Origin: Ferroplasmaceae archaeon UBA567
GTDB lineage: Archaea; Thermoplasmatota; Thermoplasmata; Thermoplasmatales; Thermoplasmataceae
Direction: 5' to 3'
DNA length: 11,313 nt
Assembly (NCBI GenBank): GCA_002505185.1
Contig: DAUP01000048.1
Span: 1 to 11,313 of the forward strand
Shown: positions 1-6,878 of the stretch, one piece after another
How the letters are laid out: each line of letters starts with the position of its first letter
Numbering within the stretch: the first letter of the stretch is position 1
The notes under the pieces: model-generated
What the model saw: the letters and a program-made list of their open reading frames with translations, nothing else
Told to the model about the DNA's origin: nothing
Databases searched by the model: none
Program-made: the position numbers and the translations under genes

Positions 1-63
1 CACAATGTTTTGAGAACGGTTAGTACCTTGAATACCTATGAAACTAGGAGTGTTTGTGAATAA
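1..63 (+). CDS. Possible 3' end of an unidentified gene (partial)
   Basis: Frame 1 is open from the left edge to a TAA at 61-63, giving 20 residues ending in ETRSVCE. I do not recognise the fragment. Twenty open codons in AT-rich DNA can easily occur by chance, so this is only a candidate gene tail. If it is real, the gene converges with the nucleoside hydrolase, 51 bp away, and runs of 8 T (186-193) and 7 T (203-209) on the plus strand inside that gene could end its transcript. Confidence 0.22.
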   Translation, partial: HNVLRTVSTLNTYETRSVCE

Positions 64-114
64 CAGTGAATCTTACCTATATAAGAGTTCTATGACTCAA
101 ATATATTTGTGATA

Positions 115-990
115 TTACCCTATATCATATATCTTATTCACTAGTTGGTTTATGTAATCCTCATTGTTCAGTGCAACAGCTATTCTTTTTTTTGAATTTC
201 TATTTTTTTCGAATCTGGTAACTCCATTGGAATCAACATCTATATTTCCATTTATAAACTCAAATATATCTGGGTTGATGAAGGATAACGCTGCTATGGG
301 ATCATGCAATTCAAACGTTCTATGTTTTTTTAACATAAATTCAGTTGTTTTATATATGAAATTATCCAGCGGTGTTCTCTTAGTATTTTGAGGCATATTA
401 TATATTGCCAGTTCTGGATTCATTGTGGTGTCCAGAGAAATAATTGTTTCATTGATATCTGCTCCCAGAACAATTTTGGCTGCTTCAGGATCGTAAAATA
501 CATTGAATTCTGAATTGCCCATATTACCATTTCCATATTGTGTTATCCCAAAAGCTCCTCCCATTATTACAATATTCTCTATATTTTTCTTTATGCCGCT
601 ATCCATACTCAGCAGTAACCCCAGTGATGTCATGGGTGATGTACATATTATTGTATATTTATCATGTAGTAATGCTTCATACATTTTTATAATTCCATTA
701 GGCTGGTTTTCCAGCGATACCTCTTCGAAGTGATAGCATCCTATTCCATTTTCACCATGAAAATCCTCATGATAATGGGGACGAACAAGAGGTTTATATG
801 ATCCGGGGTATACAGGGCAACCCAGTTGAAGAAGATTGGTTATACCAGTAGTATTTCTGTATGTATTTTTCAGTGTTGAATTTCCTGAAGCTGCCACAAT
901 GAATTCAGGAGATATCCGGTATTTATTCAGGAGTATTATTGCAAATGCATCATCAATTCCTGTGTCAACATTGAGAATAAGCTTACCCAT
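115..990 (-). CDS. Inosine/uridine-preferring nucleoside hydrolase family protein
   Basis: This predicted cytoplasmic enzyme would hydrolyse the N-glycosidic bond of ribonucleosides, releasing base and ribose for salvage. The family signature is visible in order. The N-terminal calcium-binding Asp cluster reads NVDTGIDDA (D9, D13, D14). FHGENGIG lies at 77-84, and MGGAF at 143-147 is followed by NSEFNVFYDPEAA at 159-171. The C-terminal HDP motif has H229 and D230. There is no signal peptide or membrane segment. At 291 residues it is slightly shorter than the usual 300-320. Two deviations from the consensus stand out: N7 replaces the first Asp of DTDPG, and CTSPMTSLG replaces the common ALGPLTNLA. 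The metal ligands are otherwise kept, so I expect activity, but the nucleoside preference cannot be read. The ATG at 990 is supported by a minus-strand TATA-like box about 23 bp upstream. It is divergent from the MBL-fold gene, with 120 bp between the starts. Confidence 0.9.
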   Translation of the reverse strand: MGKLILNVDTGIDDAFAIILLNKYRISPEFIVAASGNSTLKNTYRNTTGITNLLQLGCPVYPGSYKPLVRPHYHEDFHGENGIGCYHFEEVSLENQPNGIIKMYEALLHDKYTIICTSPMTSLGLLLSMDSGIKKNIENIVIMGGAFGITQYGNGNMGNSEFNVFYDPEAAKIVLGADINETIISLDTTMNPELAIYNMPQNTKRTPLDNFIYKTTEFMLKKHRTFELHDPIAALSFINPDIFEFINGNIDVDSNGVTRFEKNRNSKKRIAVALNNEDYINQLVNKIYDIG

Positions 991-1007
991 TTATGTTTAT
1001 ATTATGT

Positions 1008-1017
1008 TAATAAAAAT
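1008..1017 (-). promoter_or_regulatory. TATA-like box for the nucleoside hydrolase
   Basis: On the minus strand this reads TTTTTATTAA and is centred about 23 bp before the ATG at 990. That spacing fits a leaderless archaeal transcript. It is a pattern match only. Confidence 0.45.
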
Positions 1018-1080
1018 AATTTGCTATTGCATCTTATTGATATATCAACACGAAAATTAATGTACATGAAATAGGATAAA

Positions 1081-1088
1081 TTTATTAT
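1081..1088 (+). promoter_or_regulatory. TATA-like box for the MBL-fold hydrolase
   Basis: TTTATTAT is centred about 26 bp before the ATG at 1111. Transcription would start at or next to the A of the start codon, giving a leaderless mRNA. No Shine-Dalgarno sequence precedes this ATG. Confidence 0.5.
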
Positions 1089-1110
1089 CATTCCAATATT
1101 CTCTTTCTAT

Positions 1111-1725
1111 ATGAAAATATCAAGCCAAGTTGAAAGGATAGATGGTACAATGGCAAATTCTTATCTTGTCAAAACCAATGGCATTAACATAATAATAGAT
1201 GCTGGCACACCTGGTTCAGGCAAAAAAATTGTAGAATTTCTTGAATCTGCCAAAATAAAGCCTGACGTTGTTCTTATCACACATTACCATGTAGACCATA
1301 CAGGTGGCCTTTATAGCCTTTATGAAAAGTACCACATGGAAATATATGTACCGGCAGTCGAGTTAACAATAATTTCCGGATCAGAACCTGTTCCGTCCAG
1401 GCCATTCATGCCGAAACTTGCATCCACGATAACCCATGCCAGGAAAGTGAAGGAATTAAAACCCCTATCAGAAATGAAAGTTTCTGGCATTGAAATAGTT
1501 AAAACTCCCGGGCACACCAGGGACTCAACTTCATATTTCTTTAAGGAAGAAAACATTTTATTCTCTGGGGACGCAGCTGTAAACATCAGTGGAAATCCTG
1601 GATATAACAGGATGTTTTCTGTGAATGTGATAAATGCAGAAAAATCGCTTAATTACATAAAAAGTATCAATGCTTTAATTCTTCCAGGACATGGTGATAA
1701 AATGGATTTCAGGTCAAGTGTCTAA
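1111..1725 (+). CDS. Metallo-beta-lactamase-fold hydrolase (glyoxalase II-like)
   Basis: A small cytoplasmic zinc hydrolase of the MBL superfamily. The full metal-ligand set is visible: the HxHxDH motif THYHVDHTGG at 57-66 (H58, H60, D62, H63), H135 in TPGHTRDS, D154 in FSGDA, and H194 in LPGHGD. The core covers essentially all 204 residues. It therefore lacks the C-terminal substrate-binding domain of true glyoxalase II and the extra domains of the RNase J/CPSF branch. The substrate cannot be deduced; thioesters and other small esters are typical of this clade. There is no signal peptide. The ATG at 1111 fits a leaderless start from the box at 1081-1088. The stop lies 29 bp before citrate synthase, which has its own box at the gene boundary, so independent transcription is more likely than a strict operon. 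Confidence 0.9.
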   Translation: MKISSQVERIDGTMANSYLVKTNGINIIIDAGTPGSGKKIVEFLESAKIKPDVVLITHYHVDHTGGLYSLYEKYHMEIYVPAVELTIISGSEPVPSRPFMPKLASTITHARKVKELKPLSEMKVSGIEIVKTPGHTRDSTSYFFKEENILFSGDAAVNISGNPGYNRMFSVNVINAEKSLNYIKSINALILPGHGDKMDFRSSV

Positions 1726-1727
1726 CC

Positions 1728-1737
1728 TTTTATATAT
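1728..1737 (+). promoter_or_regulatory. TATA-like box for citrate synthase
   Basis: TTTTATATATTTA runs across about 1728-1740, starting 3 bp after the MBL gene stop. Its core is centred about 23 bp before the ATG at 1755, so citrate synthase probably has its own leaderless promoter in the 29-bp gap. Confidence 0.55.
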
Positions 1738-1754
1738 TTAATGCATTACATTAT

Positions 1755-2873
1755 ATGGAAGAAATAAGCCCGGGACTGGAAAATGTCTACATAAAATATA
1801 CAGAACTTACATATATTGACGGCCAGAAAGGTATTATGCGTTATAGAGGGTATGACATAAATGACCTTGCTGAGAAATCATCCTTTGAAAAGGTTTCATA
1901 TCTAATGCTTTACGGGAAATTTCCAGACGATTCGGAATTGAAAGACTTTAAAAAACGCATAAACGACCACCTGGTGCTTGATAATTATCTAAAGGACATA
2001 TTGAAGAGCCTCCCTGAAAGATCAGACTCACTTGGGATACTTCAGACTCTACTGTCCGCAAGAGCCTCTGAAGAATCAAATTATAAATATACAAAAGAAA
2101 ATGACAGGGAGAAAATACCGGAAATACTGGGTTCCATACTTTCAATGGTTGCAAACATATACAGGGCAAAATCTGGGAACAATATTATTGACCCTGAACC
2201 TGGTGAAAACTATGCTGAAACATTTCTGAAGGCATGCTTCGGATCAGTTGATAAAGACAGGGTTAAGGCAATGGATTCAGCACTCATACTTTACATGGAT
2301 CATGAGATACCCGCATCCACAACTGCCGCACTGGTTACTGCATCAACCCTTTCCGACATGTATTCTTCACTGGCATCGGCAATTGCAGCTCTACGTGGGC
2401 CTTTGCACGGAGGTGCGGCTGAGGGTGCCTACCGTCAGTTTCTTGAAATTGGAACTCCTGACAATGTTGATAAGTGGTTCAGTGAGAATATTCTTAATGG
2501 AAAAAGAAGGCTCGTTGGTTTTGGGCACAGAGTTTACCGGACATATGACCCAAGACTGAAGACATTCAAAAAATATGCCGATATTCTTTCAACTACGGAG
2601 GAACAGAAAAACATACTAGAAATTGCAAAAAAACTGGAAGAGAATGGGGTAAAAGCATTTGGTTCAAAGGGTATATACACAAATACTGATTTCTATTCAG
2701 GAATGGTGTTCAATGCCATAGGCTTTCCGGTTGACATGTTTACCACACTCTTTGGACTTTCCAGGATATCTGGAATACTGGCACATATAACAGAATACGT
2801 TGAAACCCAGGAGCGTTTAATTAGACCAAGGGCAATATACCGGGGTCCGGGTGAAAGGAAATATCCGGAATAA
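1755..2873 (+). CDS. gltA: Citrate synthase
   Basis: Condenses oxaloacetate and acetyl-CoA to citrate at the entry of the TCA cycle (methylcitrate synthase activity is also common in this archaeal branch). Domain order is clear. The N-terminal region contains the conserved IDGQKGIMRYRGY segment (21-33). The catalytic and binding residues follow: H183 in DHEIPASTTA, H218 in GPLHGGAAE, H258 in GFGHRVY, D265-R267 in YDPR, and D312 in NTDFYSG. The end carries the arginine-rich CoA/oxaloacetate signature EYVETQERLIRPRA. At 372 residues it matches the compact archaeal/Gram-positive dimeric type, and the composition strongly recalls the Thermoplasma enzyme (from memory, not aligned). The ATG at 1755 is the first in-frame start after the box at 1728-1737. 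Its stop is 2 bp from the stop of the convergent phosphoesterase. No residue expected for catalysis is missing. Confidence 0.97.
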   Translation: MEEISPGLENVYIKYTELTYIDGQKGIMRYRGYDINDLAEKSSFEKVSYLMLYGKFPDDSELKDFKKRINDHLVLDNYLKDILKSLPERSDSLGILQTLLSARASEESNYKYTKENDREKIPEILGSILSMVANIYRAKSGNNIIDPEPGENYAETFLKACFGSVDKDRVKAMDSALILYMDHEIPASTTAALVTASTLSDMYSSLASAIAALRGPLHGGAAEGAYRQFLEIGTPDNVDKWFSENILNGKRRLVGFGHRVYRTYDPRLKTFKKYADILSTTEEQKNILEIAKKLEENGVKAFGSKGIYTNTDFYSGMVFNAIGFPVDMFTTLFGLSRISGILAHITEYVETQERLIRPRAIYRGPGERKYPE

Positions 2874-2875
2874 TT

Positions 2876-3613
2876 TCATAATTTCTGGGTAAGGTCTGTT
2901 ACATAGCCAAAGTCAAGAAGACCGAAATCCTCGGTTATTCCATATGCTCTAAACTTTTTTGATACATTTTTTAGCACCGGCGTGAAATGCTCATTATTTA
3001 AAAGTGATTCGGATACATCGGTTCCTGAGGAAAAAAAGCTCATTGCCGGTGTTATGAGTATTTTTTGTTCATTATTATATACAAAGGCAGGGATTTTAAA
3101 AACGCTTCCGATTTCATCCCTGAGAACCACAGAAGGATGTTCATGCCCTAATATTGTAAGCTTCCTAAAAGACATATCCCGGTCTCCGTGATATATATAA
3201 TAATTATCAGTTTCATAATAGTCATATATTTCAAGGCCATTAGATTTCAGTATTGTCATAAGATAATTGTCGTGGTTCCCCTTTATGAATATCAGTTCAG
3301 TATCTTTTTTGTAACGGTCTATGAAATGGTTAACATCATCCCATTCCTGCGGTAGGTTTCTGGAAAACTCCTGTTTGAAGTCACCATTGATTATAATTTT
3401 TGAGGGAGAGTACCGGTCAATTATTTGGTCTACCATTTTCTCCACATGATTTCTCTGCAGTCTAGGGAGGAATAGGCCGTGAAGGTTCATTTCTTCCTCG
3501 AAACCAAGGTGTAGATCGGAAATAACAACTGCTGAAATGTCCTGCAGGTAAACGCAGTACAGATCCGATATAAAAACGTCCTTTATGATCTGAATATCTT
3601 TCAAGTTACCCAA
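2876..3613 (-). CDS. ICC-like metallophosphoesterase (COG1407 type)
   Basis: A calcineurin-like phosphoesterase of the archaeal ICC-like group, related to SbcD/Mre11 nuclease cores but without their extra domains. Two-metal motifs appear in order: ISDLHLGFE with D33 and H35, NGDFKQEF with D78, KGNHD with N113-D115, YHGD with H142, and LGHEHP with H157 and H159. All expected ligands are present. Relatives usually have KHEFG after the GD; here it is KQEFS, so the His after Lys is replaced by Q81. The cellular substrate of this group is not established. The start is a TTG at 3611-3613, since the next in-frame Met is residue 42, inside the fold; a second TTG at codon 4 is an alternative. Length (245) is usual. 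It is convergent with citrate synthase. A dyad lies just upstream of the likely promoter. Confidence 0.87.
   Translation of the reverse strand: MGNLKDIQIIKDVFISDLYCVYLQDISAVVISDLHLGFEEEMNLHGLFLPRLQRNHVEKMVDQIIDRYSPSKIIINGDFKQEFSRNLPQEWDDVNHFIDRYKKDTELIFIKGNHDNYLMTILKSNGLEIYDYYETDNYYIYHGDRDMSFRKLTILGHEHPSVVLRDEIGSVFKIPAFVYNNEQKILITPAMSFFSSGTDVSESLLNNEHFTPVLKNVSKKFRAYGITEDFGLLDFGYVTDLTQKL
2955..2972 (+). terminator. T-tracts likely ending the citrate synthase transcript
   Basis: Two runs of six T (2955-2960 and 2967-2972) lie on the plus strand 80-100 bp after the citrate synthase stop, inside the antisense phosphoesterase gene. Archaeal intrinsic termination relies mainly on T-rich tracts. 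The runs may equally reflect Lys/Phe codons on the other strand. Confidence 0.3.
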
Positions 3614-3642
3614 CTATTGAAAATCCCATAATAATCTTTACT

Positions 3643-3660
3643 GTTATTAATTTTAATAAC
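3643..3660. repeat. Perfect 8-bp dyad upstream of the phosphoesterase
   Basis: GTTATTAA and TTAATAAC are perfect inverted copies separated by TT. The dyad lies 30-47 bp upstream of the TTG start of the minus-strand phosphoesterase, where a TFB/TBP-adjacent operator would sit. AT-rich dyads also arise by chance, so its role is unproven. Confidence 0.4.
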
Positions 3661-3764
3661 ATAGTGGAAAACAAAGAATTCTGTATATGTGTATTCTCTT
3701 TAACCTCCAGCAATTATCTCTTAAATGCCCCATGTATTTTCATTTTTACGGATTTTAAAAGGAC

Positions 3765-3774
3765 AAATATTTAA
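3765..3774 (+). promoter_or_regulatory. TATA-like box for the aminotransferase
   Basis: AAATATTTAA is centred about 26 bp before the ATG at 3796. This fits a leaderless start, and no Shine-Dalgarno sequence is present. Confidence 0.55.
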
Positions 3775-3795
3775 GGCAAATTGTTATGACTGGCC

Positions 3796-4941
3796 ATGGT
3801 ATCCTCAAGGGTAAATGGTATAAATGAATCAGCCACTGTGAGCATGTCAAATAAGGCTGCGGAACTCAAGGAAGCAGGCAAGACAATATACAGTTTTGGA
3901 ATTGGTGAACCTGATTTTACAACACCTGAAGAGATAATTGATTACGCATTTAAGGAAGCAAAGGCTGGAAAAACCCATTATACACCCTCCGCCGGAATAA
4001 TGGAGCTAAGGCAGAAGATTGCAGAAAAGATGAAGAGGAAAAACGGAATAGATGCAACAGCATCAAATGTCCTTGTAACTCCCACAAAATTTTCTCTGAA
4101 CCTGGCACTATACTCATTAATAGACCCTGGTGAGGAGGTTCTATTGCCTGCACCATACTATGTCTCATACCCAGATATAATCAAGTTGAATCAGGGAAAG
4201 ATGGTAACAGTTCCAACCGATGAAAATTACGAACTTGATTTCGACTCATTGGGAAAATATGTATCACCTAAAACCAGAGTTTTTATGTTAAATAACCCAG
4301 TAAACCCTACAGGAAAGGTTTATTCAGAAAAGTCACTCAGGAAACTTTCCGATTTTATAATTGAAAACAACCTCTATTTAATATCAGACGAAATATATGA
4401 GGATTTAGTGTACAAAGGCAAAATGTTTTCTCCTGGATCAATAGAGGAGATGAAGGACAGAACTGTTACGCTTAGCGGATTTTCTAAAAGCTATGCAATG
4501 ACTGGATGGAGAATAGGATACATGGTAGCTCCAGTTGATATAATAAAGGCAGCCAATAAGGTGCAGCAACAAACACTTACCTGTGCCCCATCCATATCAC
4601 AATATGGTGCAATGAAGGCCCTTGAGAATGAGGAAAGTGTAACAAAGATGAAGAAGGAGTTTGAGAAAAGAAGGAATCTTGCAGTTTCCCTTCTAAAAGA
4701 AATAAATGATCTCTCATTCTATGAACCTGAGGGCGCCTTTTACATATTCCCTGGTTATTCCATTGACCGGTCTGATGATGCAATATCCCTGGATTTGCTA
4801 GAGAAACAGAATGTAATAGTAACACCAGGTAGCCCATTTGGCGCAGAAAAGCATTTCAGGATCTCCTATGCAACATCTGAGGATGTTATAAGGGAAGGCA
4901 TAGGTAGAATAGGAAAATATTTCAATGGGCAACAGAAATAG
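3796..4941 (+). CDS. Class I PLP-dependent aminotransferase (aspartate aminotransferase-like)
   Basis: A cytoplasmic fold-type I transaminase that would move amino groups between an amino acid (most likely aspartate) and 2-oxoglutarate. Motifs run in order. FGIGEPDFTTP (34-44) is in the N-terminal arm, followed by APYYVSYPD (119-127). NPTG at 170-173 has the cofactor-contacting N170. SDEIYEDLVY at 197-206 has D198, which holds the pyridine nitrogen, and Y201. SGFSKSYAMTGWRIGY contains the Schiff-base lysine K231 and the phosphate-binding R239. HFRISYA at 353-359 has the substrate carboxylate arginine R355. At 381 residues it matches the archaeal/Thermus subgroup I-gamma. The Asp preference is inferred from overall similarity; aromatic or alanine-type activity is not excluded. 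The ATG at 3796 is set by the box at 3765-3774; an out-of-frame ATG at 3786 is ignored. It stands alone, and a T-rich stretch follows. Confidence 0.92.
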   Translation: MVSSRVNGINESATVSMSNKAAELKEAGKTIYSFGIGEPDFTTPEEIIDYAFKEAKAGKTHYTPSAGIMELRQKIAEKMKRKNGIDATASNVLVTPTKFSLNLALYSLIDPGEEVLLPAPYYVSYPDIIKLNQGKMVTVPTDENYELDFDSLGKYVSPKTRVFMLNNPVNPTGKVYSEKSLRKLSDFIIENNLYLISDEIYEDLVYKGKMFSPGSIEEMKDRTVTLSGFSKSYAMTGWRIGYMVAPVDIIKAANKVQQQTLTCAPSISQYGAMKALENEESVTKMKKEFEKRRNLAVSLLKEINDLSFYEPEGAFYIFPGYSIDRSDDAISLDLLEKQNVIVTPGSPFGAEKHFRISYATSEDVIREGIGRIGKYFNGQQK

Positions 4942-4966
4942 AGAAATTCTGACTATCCCTATTCTT

Positions 4967-5020
4967 GTTGATAAATTTAACATCAACGGGCAAATGAATA
5001 CAGTTATTCCCATATTTTTT
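4967..5020 (+). terminator. Dyad plus T-run after the aminotransferase
   Basis: GTTGAT (4967-4972) and ATCAAC (4982-4987) are perfect 6-bp inverted copies with a 9-nt loop, 25 bp after the stop. A run of six T follows at 5015-5020. The T-run is the more likely archaeal termination signal. The hairpin is not adjacent to it, so this is not a classical bacterial terminator. Confidence 0.35.
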
Positions 5021-5237
5021 AAGCTACCGAAAAAAAGCTTTATGATAATTCAGTACTAATATAGGAACTACCAAAAATTTGACACATTTAAGGATTTCAC
5101 CTTCATTTTTTAAATAATCAATCCTTATTCTGTAGAATATTGAAAAATTTTAGTTATTTGGCTGTAGAAATTAAAAGTATGTTAAAGGACAACGTTGTGT
5201 TGGGGTAAAGAATTCATGCCATAGTATAATTCATAAG

Positions 5238-5261
5238 CACCATATTATTAAGCAAATGGTG
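5238..5261. repeat. CACCAT/ATGGTG inverted repeat upstream of the MFS gene
   Basis: CACCAT (5238-5243) and ATGGTG (5256-5261) are perfect inverted copies around a 12-nt spacer, 16 bp before the first TATA-like repeat of the MFS promoter. Position and GC content above background make it a candidate regulator site. No family can be assigned. Confidence 0.35.
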
Positions 5262-5276
5262 TGTGAAAAGTGATAG

Positions 5277-5293
5277 TTTATAAACTTTATAAA
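5277..5293 (+). promoter_or_regulatory. Tandem TTTATAAA boxes, MFS gene promoter
   Basis: TTTATAAA occurs twice in tandem, at 5277-5284 and 5286-5293, separated by a single C. Each copy is itself palindromic and TATA-like. The second is centred about 26 bp before 5316 and about 40 bp before the GTG used by the long frame. The predicted transcript start therefore lies near an ATG at 5320 rather than at the GTG. Confidence 0.45.
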
Positions 5294-5329
5294 GTAATAA
5301 ATTAATAAAAGTATAACAAATGGGCACGA

Positions 5330-6604
5330 GTGTCTGGGATAAAAGATGAAGAACAAAGATACTCCTATAGGAATTTCTTCAGGTATTCAGTATATCGGGT
5401 TACAAGTCTGTCTGGTACGGGGCCGGTTTTCATAATAGCAAGTTTTATCATGGCATCTGGCTACTTAAGTAGGGTATACCTTGGAATTGCGGGAATACTG
5501 ATTCTTATTGTAGAGATTTCCCTTGAGCCACTATTCGGATATGCAATAGATATTTTCCAGAGAAAAAGTGTGCTGAAATTCTGTATATTTGCTACAATAG
5601 TACTCCTTTCTTTTTCCTCACTTATGGCGTCATTATACGGCACAGGAAATTTAGCAGTTTTATCTATCCTGCTGATTGGAGGTGATACCATCACTTCATT
5701 GGTATATTCAACACAGAGGGCACTTCAGCAATCCATCTCTAGAATTAGCCTTATGGGAAAAAACAATGGTGTTGCTGAAATAACAAGCCAACTGCCCAGC
5801 ATGATCGGATCTATTATGGCCGTTCCAATAATTATATATGTTGGGTTTTTCGGGGCAATTGTATTTGCAATATTTATCTCAATAGTATCACTAGTACTCC
5901 TTTCCAGAATTCATGAACAGAAAATGAAAGTTCCTACAGAACGGAGTTTAAAACCAAAAATTTTAGTTGGCGGTTATCTGGAAACATTTCGCTTTCTTAA
6001 GTCAAATATCAAAATCACACTATTCATTGTAACTCTCAATTTTACATTTGTCTGTTTAATGGTGTCAAATTATCTATCTCCTGTATATATCTATGAGATC
6101 GGAGGAAATGCTGGAGATTTAGCGATTGTGGAGTTCCTTTACTCCATTTTTGCTATTATTTCTGGGTTAATAATTCCAAGGTTCATGGAAAGATGGCTGT
6201 CTCCTGCCCTGATTTGGGTATTTATGGTATTATTTGCCACTGGGAACATATTAATCGCTATGTATAATTCACTTTCATTTTTTATGATAGTCCAGCCTTT
6301 ATTCTTTGGACTGGGAAATCCATCTACCAGGATGCTAAGAAACACATTTGTGATGGAAAGAATACCTCATGAAAGTTCAGGAAAATTTTTTGCTGGTATT
6401 TCCCTTATCTCAAATATGGTGAGAGTCTGTATAATGATATTTATGACGTCCCTTATTAATATATTGCCTCTACAAATACTATGGAAAATTAATGGAGCAC
6501 TTGTTCTAGGTGCCGTAATTCTTTCCGTGTATCTCTCACAAGAAATAAAAAAAACGGGCAATTTTATCAAAAGAAAAGATGAACCGAATGAGAAAACAAG
6601 CTAA
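5330..6604 (+). CDS. Major facilitator superfamily transporter, probable exporter
   Basis: A polytopic membrane carrier of the MFS (EntS/MFS_3-like exporter branch by general look; substrate unknown). The protein has 424 residues with about 11-12 hydrophobic helices. The loop after helix 2 carries the MFS motif A variant GYAIDIFQRKS (G70, D74, R78, K79). A longer cytoplasmic linker rich in Lys/Glu, near residues 195-215, divides the two halves. The tail after the last helix is charged (KKTGNFIKRKDEPNEK). There is no signal peptide, as usual for MFS. The start is a GTG at 5330. An in-frame TAA lies at 5306-5308 and the next Met is residue 41, already inside helix 1, so GTG is the only good choice. 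No Shine-Dalgarno sequence is near. The gene stands alone between two gene-poor stretches, which fits an acquired or lineage-specific gene, but no mobile element is visible. Confidence 0.85.
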   Translation: MSGIKDEEQRYSYRNFFRYSVYRVTSLSGTGPVFIIASFIMASGYLSRVYLGIAGILILIVEISLEPLFGYAIDIFQRKSVLKFCIFATIVLLSFSSLMASLYGTGNLAVLSILLIGGDTITSLVYSTQRALQQSISRISLMGKNNGVAEITSQLPSMIGSIMAVPIIIYVGFFGAIVFAIFISIVSLVLLSRIHEQKMKVPTERSLKPKILVGGYLETFRFLKSNIKITLFIVTLNFTFVCLMVSNYLSPVYIYEIGGNAGDLAIVEFLYSIFAIISGLIIPRFMERWLSPALIWVFMVLFATGNILIAMYNSLSFFMIVQPLFFGLGNPSTRMLRNTFVMERIPHESSGKFFAGISLISNMVRVCIMIFMTSLINILPLQILWKINGALVLGAVILSVYLSQEIKKTGNFIKRKDEPNEKTS

Positions 6605-6849
6605 ATAATCACAGGGAAACCTCTAGCAGAATATGGGATTAAAGCGTACCCAGGGAAATCATAGCTGATTATAATGTTTTGATTCTACTGCCTAATTCGC
6701 TATAGTACCAATTCAACTTCCTTAGATATGGGATATAAAATGTCATATTTCTCTATTGAAAAGTCAAAAGTTATAAATGAATAGAAAGATGCAACATCAA
6801 TAAAGGATATAATTTCATCGGCAATACAAAAATTCCTAAACTAAAAATA
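6605..6849. other. Gene-poor stretch after the MFS gene
   Basis: No intact gene was found. Immediately after the MFS stop its own frame stays open for 19 more codons, to the TAG at 6662-6664. Later in that same frame an ATG at 6740 opens 14 codons to a TAG (6782-6784), and the frame then continues 19 more codons to TAA at 6842-6844. These may be traces of decayed coding sequence or chance. I see no RNA gene and no inverted repeats of insertion-sequence type. Confidence 0.45.
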
Positions 6850-6858
6850 TTTATATAG
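6850..6858 (+). promoter_or_regulatory. TATA-like box of the small-ORF/signal peptidase cluster
   Basis: TTTATATAG is centred about 26 bp before the ATG at 6879, the spacing expected for a leaderless first gene. A second TTTATATA at 6860-6867 is too close to the ATG for the standard spacing. Confidence 0.5.
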
Positions 6859-6878
6859 TTTTATATATTACATTCAAT

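Larger units (their letters stand above)
4942..5276. other. Gene-poor stretch between aminotransferase and MFS gene
   Basis: No ORF longer than about 20 codons with a plausible start was found here, and I recognise no RNA gene. It contains a small dyad after the aminotransferase (4967-4987), a T-run at 5015-5020, a weak AAGCT/AGCTT dyad (5021-5040), the 10-bp palindrome ACAACGTTGT (5189-5198), and the CACCAT/ATGGTG dyad (5238-5261). The length and several dyads leave room for a small RNA or regulatory sites, but nothing is diagnostic. Confidence 0.5.

Noticed and set aside
98..109. CAAATATATTTG perfect palindrome after the nucleoside hydrolase
   Set aside because: It is very AT-rich, lies downstream of the gene on its own strand, and short palindromes of this composition are common here.
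2032..2559. Overlapping plus-strand ORFs of 65 and 103 codons inside citrate synthase
   Set aside because: They are out-of-frame shadows of a gene with complete catalytic motifs; no promoter or SD and no protein-like features.
4577..5013. Minus-strand ORFs over the aminotransferase 3' end
   Set aside because: They are mirror-frame shadows of the aminotransferase codons; no start signal, and composition typical of antisense frames.
5021..5040. AAGCT/AGCTT hairpin as a terminator or small RNA
   Set aside because: A five-bp stem with an A-rich loop and no following T-tract is too weak to support a call.
5189..5198. ACAACGTTGT palindrome as a recombination or attachment site
   Set aside because: There is no partner copy, integrase or tRNA in the window; a 10-bp palindrome alone is not evidence.
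6740..6844. A 34-codon gene with in-frame TAG readthrough (selenocysteine- or pyrrolysine-like)
   Set aside because: There is no recoding element, no recognisable protein family and no promoter at the right spacing. Decay or chance is simpler.
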